DNA from: Candidatus Saccharimonadota bacterium
GTDB taxonomy: Bacteria; Patescibacteriota; Saccharimonadia; Saccharimonadales; Saccharimonadaceae
Assembly (NCBI GenBank): GCA_020428185.1
Contig: JAGQNH010000089.1
Span: 1-5,452 of the forward strand
DNA: 5,452 nt
Direction: 5' to 3'
The notes under the pieces: model-generated
Told to the model about the DNA's origin: nothing
Seen by the model: the letters and a program-made list of their open reading frames with translations, nothing else
Databases searched by the model: none
Position numbers and translations under genes: made by a program
Shown here: in pieces, positions 5,217-5,452 of the stretch
Layout of the letters: the number at the start of each line of letters is the position of its first letter
Numbering within the stretch: position 1 is the stretch's first letter

Positions 5217-5452
5217 ATGACAAATCTTGAAAGAAGCCAGACCGACACAGAACCAAAGACATGGTCGTACAACACACGCTACGATGTAGTCAAATGGCCT
5301 CAATTATCTACTATCGATGCCGCGAGCCAAGCCGTACAAGATATCGAAAACTACGTTAGTTATATCAATAATGAAATGCCAGACGATTATATGGCCCTCG
5401 CACAGATCACTCAAAATCACAATGACAGTACCTGGCTATACGAAATGTCAGA
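5217..5452 (+). CDS. Hypothetical protein, N-terminal part (3' truncated by the window)
   Basis: An open frame of 78 codons runs from ATG 5217 to the window end without a stop. The product is hydrophilic and acidic (MTNLERSQTDTEPKTWSYN at the start, later DIENYVSYINNEMPDDYMAL), with no signal peptide or membrane segment in the visible part. No family is recognised. A TATACT box 7 bases before the ATG supports both the gene and its start. Confidence 0.7.
   Translation, partial: MTNLERSQTDTEPKTWSYNTRYDVVKWPQLSTIDAASQAVQDIENYVSYINNEMPDDYMALAQITQNHNDSTWLYEMS

Noticed and set aside
1..5452. Alternative genetic code with UGA read as an amino acid, as in some CPR phyla
   Set aside because: All seven visible stops are TAA or TAG, but every gene reads complete without in-frame TGA and uses TGG for tryptophan. 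Seven stops are too few to infer recoding.
1..5452. CRISPR array, insertion sequence, attachment site or defence operon
   Set aside because: No repeated units, terminal inverted repeats, transposase or nuclease-like proteins are seen. The genes are separate units on alternating strands.

Overview
The window is a stretch of bacterial chromosome with short intergenic gaps. It reads well with the standard code, and every visible stop is TAA or TAG. The left edge is the C-terminal end of ribosomal protein L7/L12. The other genes are a DUF805-type membrane protein, a single prepilin-like protein, a Tim44-domain membrane protein, a secreted YpfJ-type zinc peptidase, an NAD(P)-binding oxidoreductase and two orphan proteins. 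This mixture, with the AT-rich base composition and the promoter style, suggests a small-genome Candidate Phyla Radiation bacterium, perhaps Saccharibacteria. That placement is inference from gene content and not a phylogenetic result.

Layout: rplL 3' end (+) and its terminator; DUF805 protein (-); a divergent gap; pilin-like protein (+); Tim44/DUF3137-like membrane protein (+); a strong hairpin terminator; zinc metallopeptidase (-); a divergent promoter region; NAD(P)-binding protein (+); an unrecognised 105-aa protein (+); and the 5' end of another unrecognised protein (+) running off the right edge. Strands alternate, and nearly every gene seems to have its own promoter, so the window looks like monocistronic housekeeping and cell-envelope genes and not an operon or a defence or mobile island.

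The most striking pattern is regulatory. Four genes have a TATAAT or TATACT -10 box ending exactly 6 or 7 bases before the start codon (GTG 902-, GTG 1793+, ATG 4068+, ATG 5217+), with no Shine-Dalgarno sequence and no good -35 box. Their mRNAs should therefore begin at the start codon (leaderless). Three share the exact octamer GCTATAAT. The two predicted exported proteins, the pilin and the peptidase, instead have Shine-Dalgarno sites, and the peptidase has a full -35/-10 promoter and a 5' UTR of about 58 nt. This pattern also fixes gene starts: the DUF805 protein probably starts at GTG 902 and not the upstream ATG 926, and the oxidoreductase starts at ATG 4068 and not far upstream at 3825.

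No CRISPR array, tRNA, rRNA, insertion sequence or recognisable new multi-gene system is visible.
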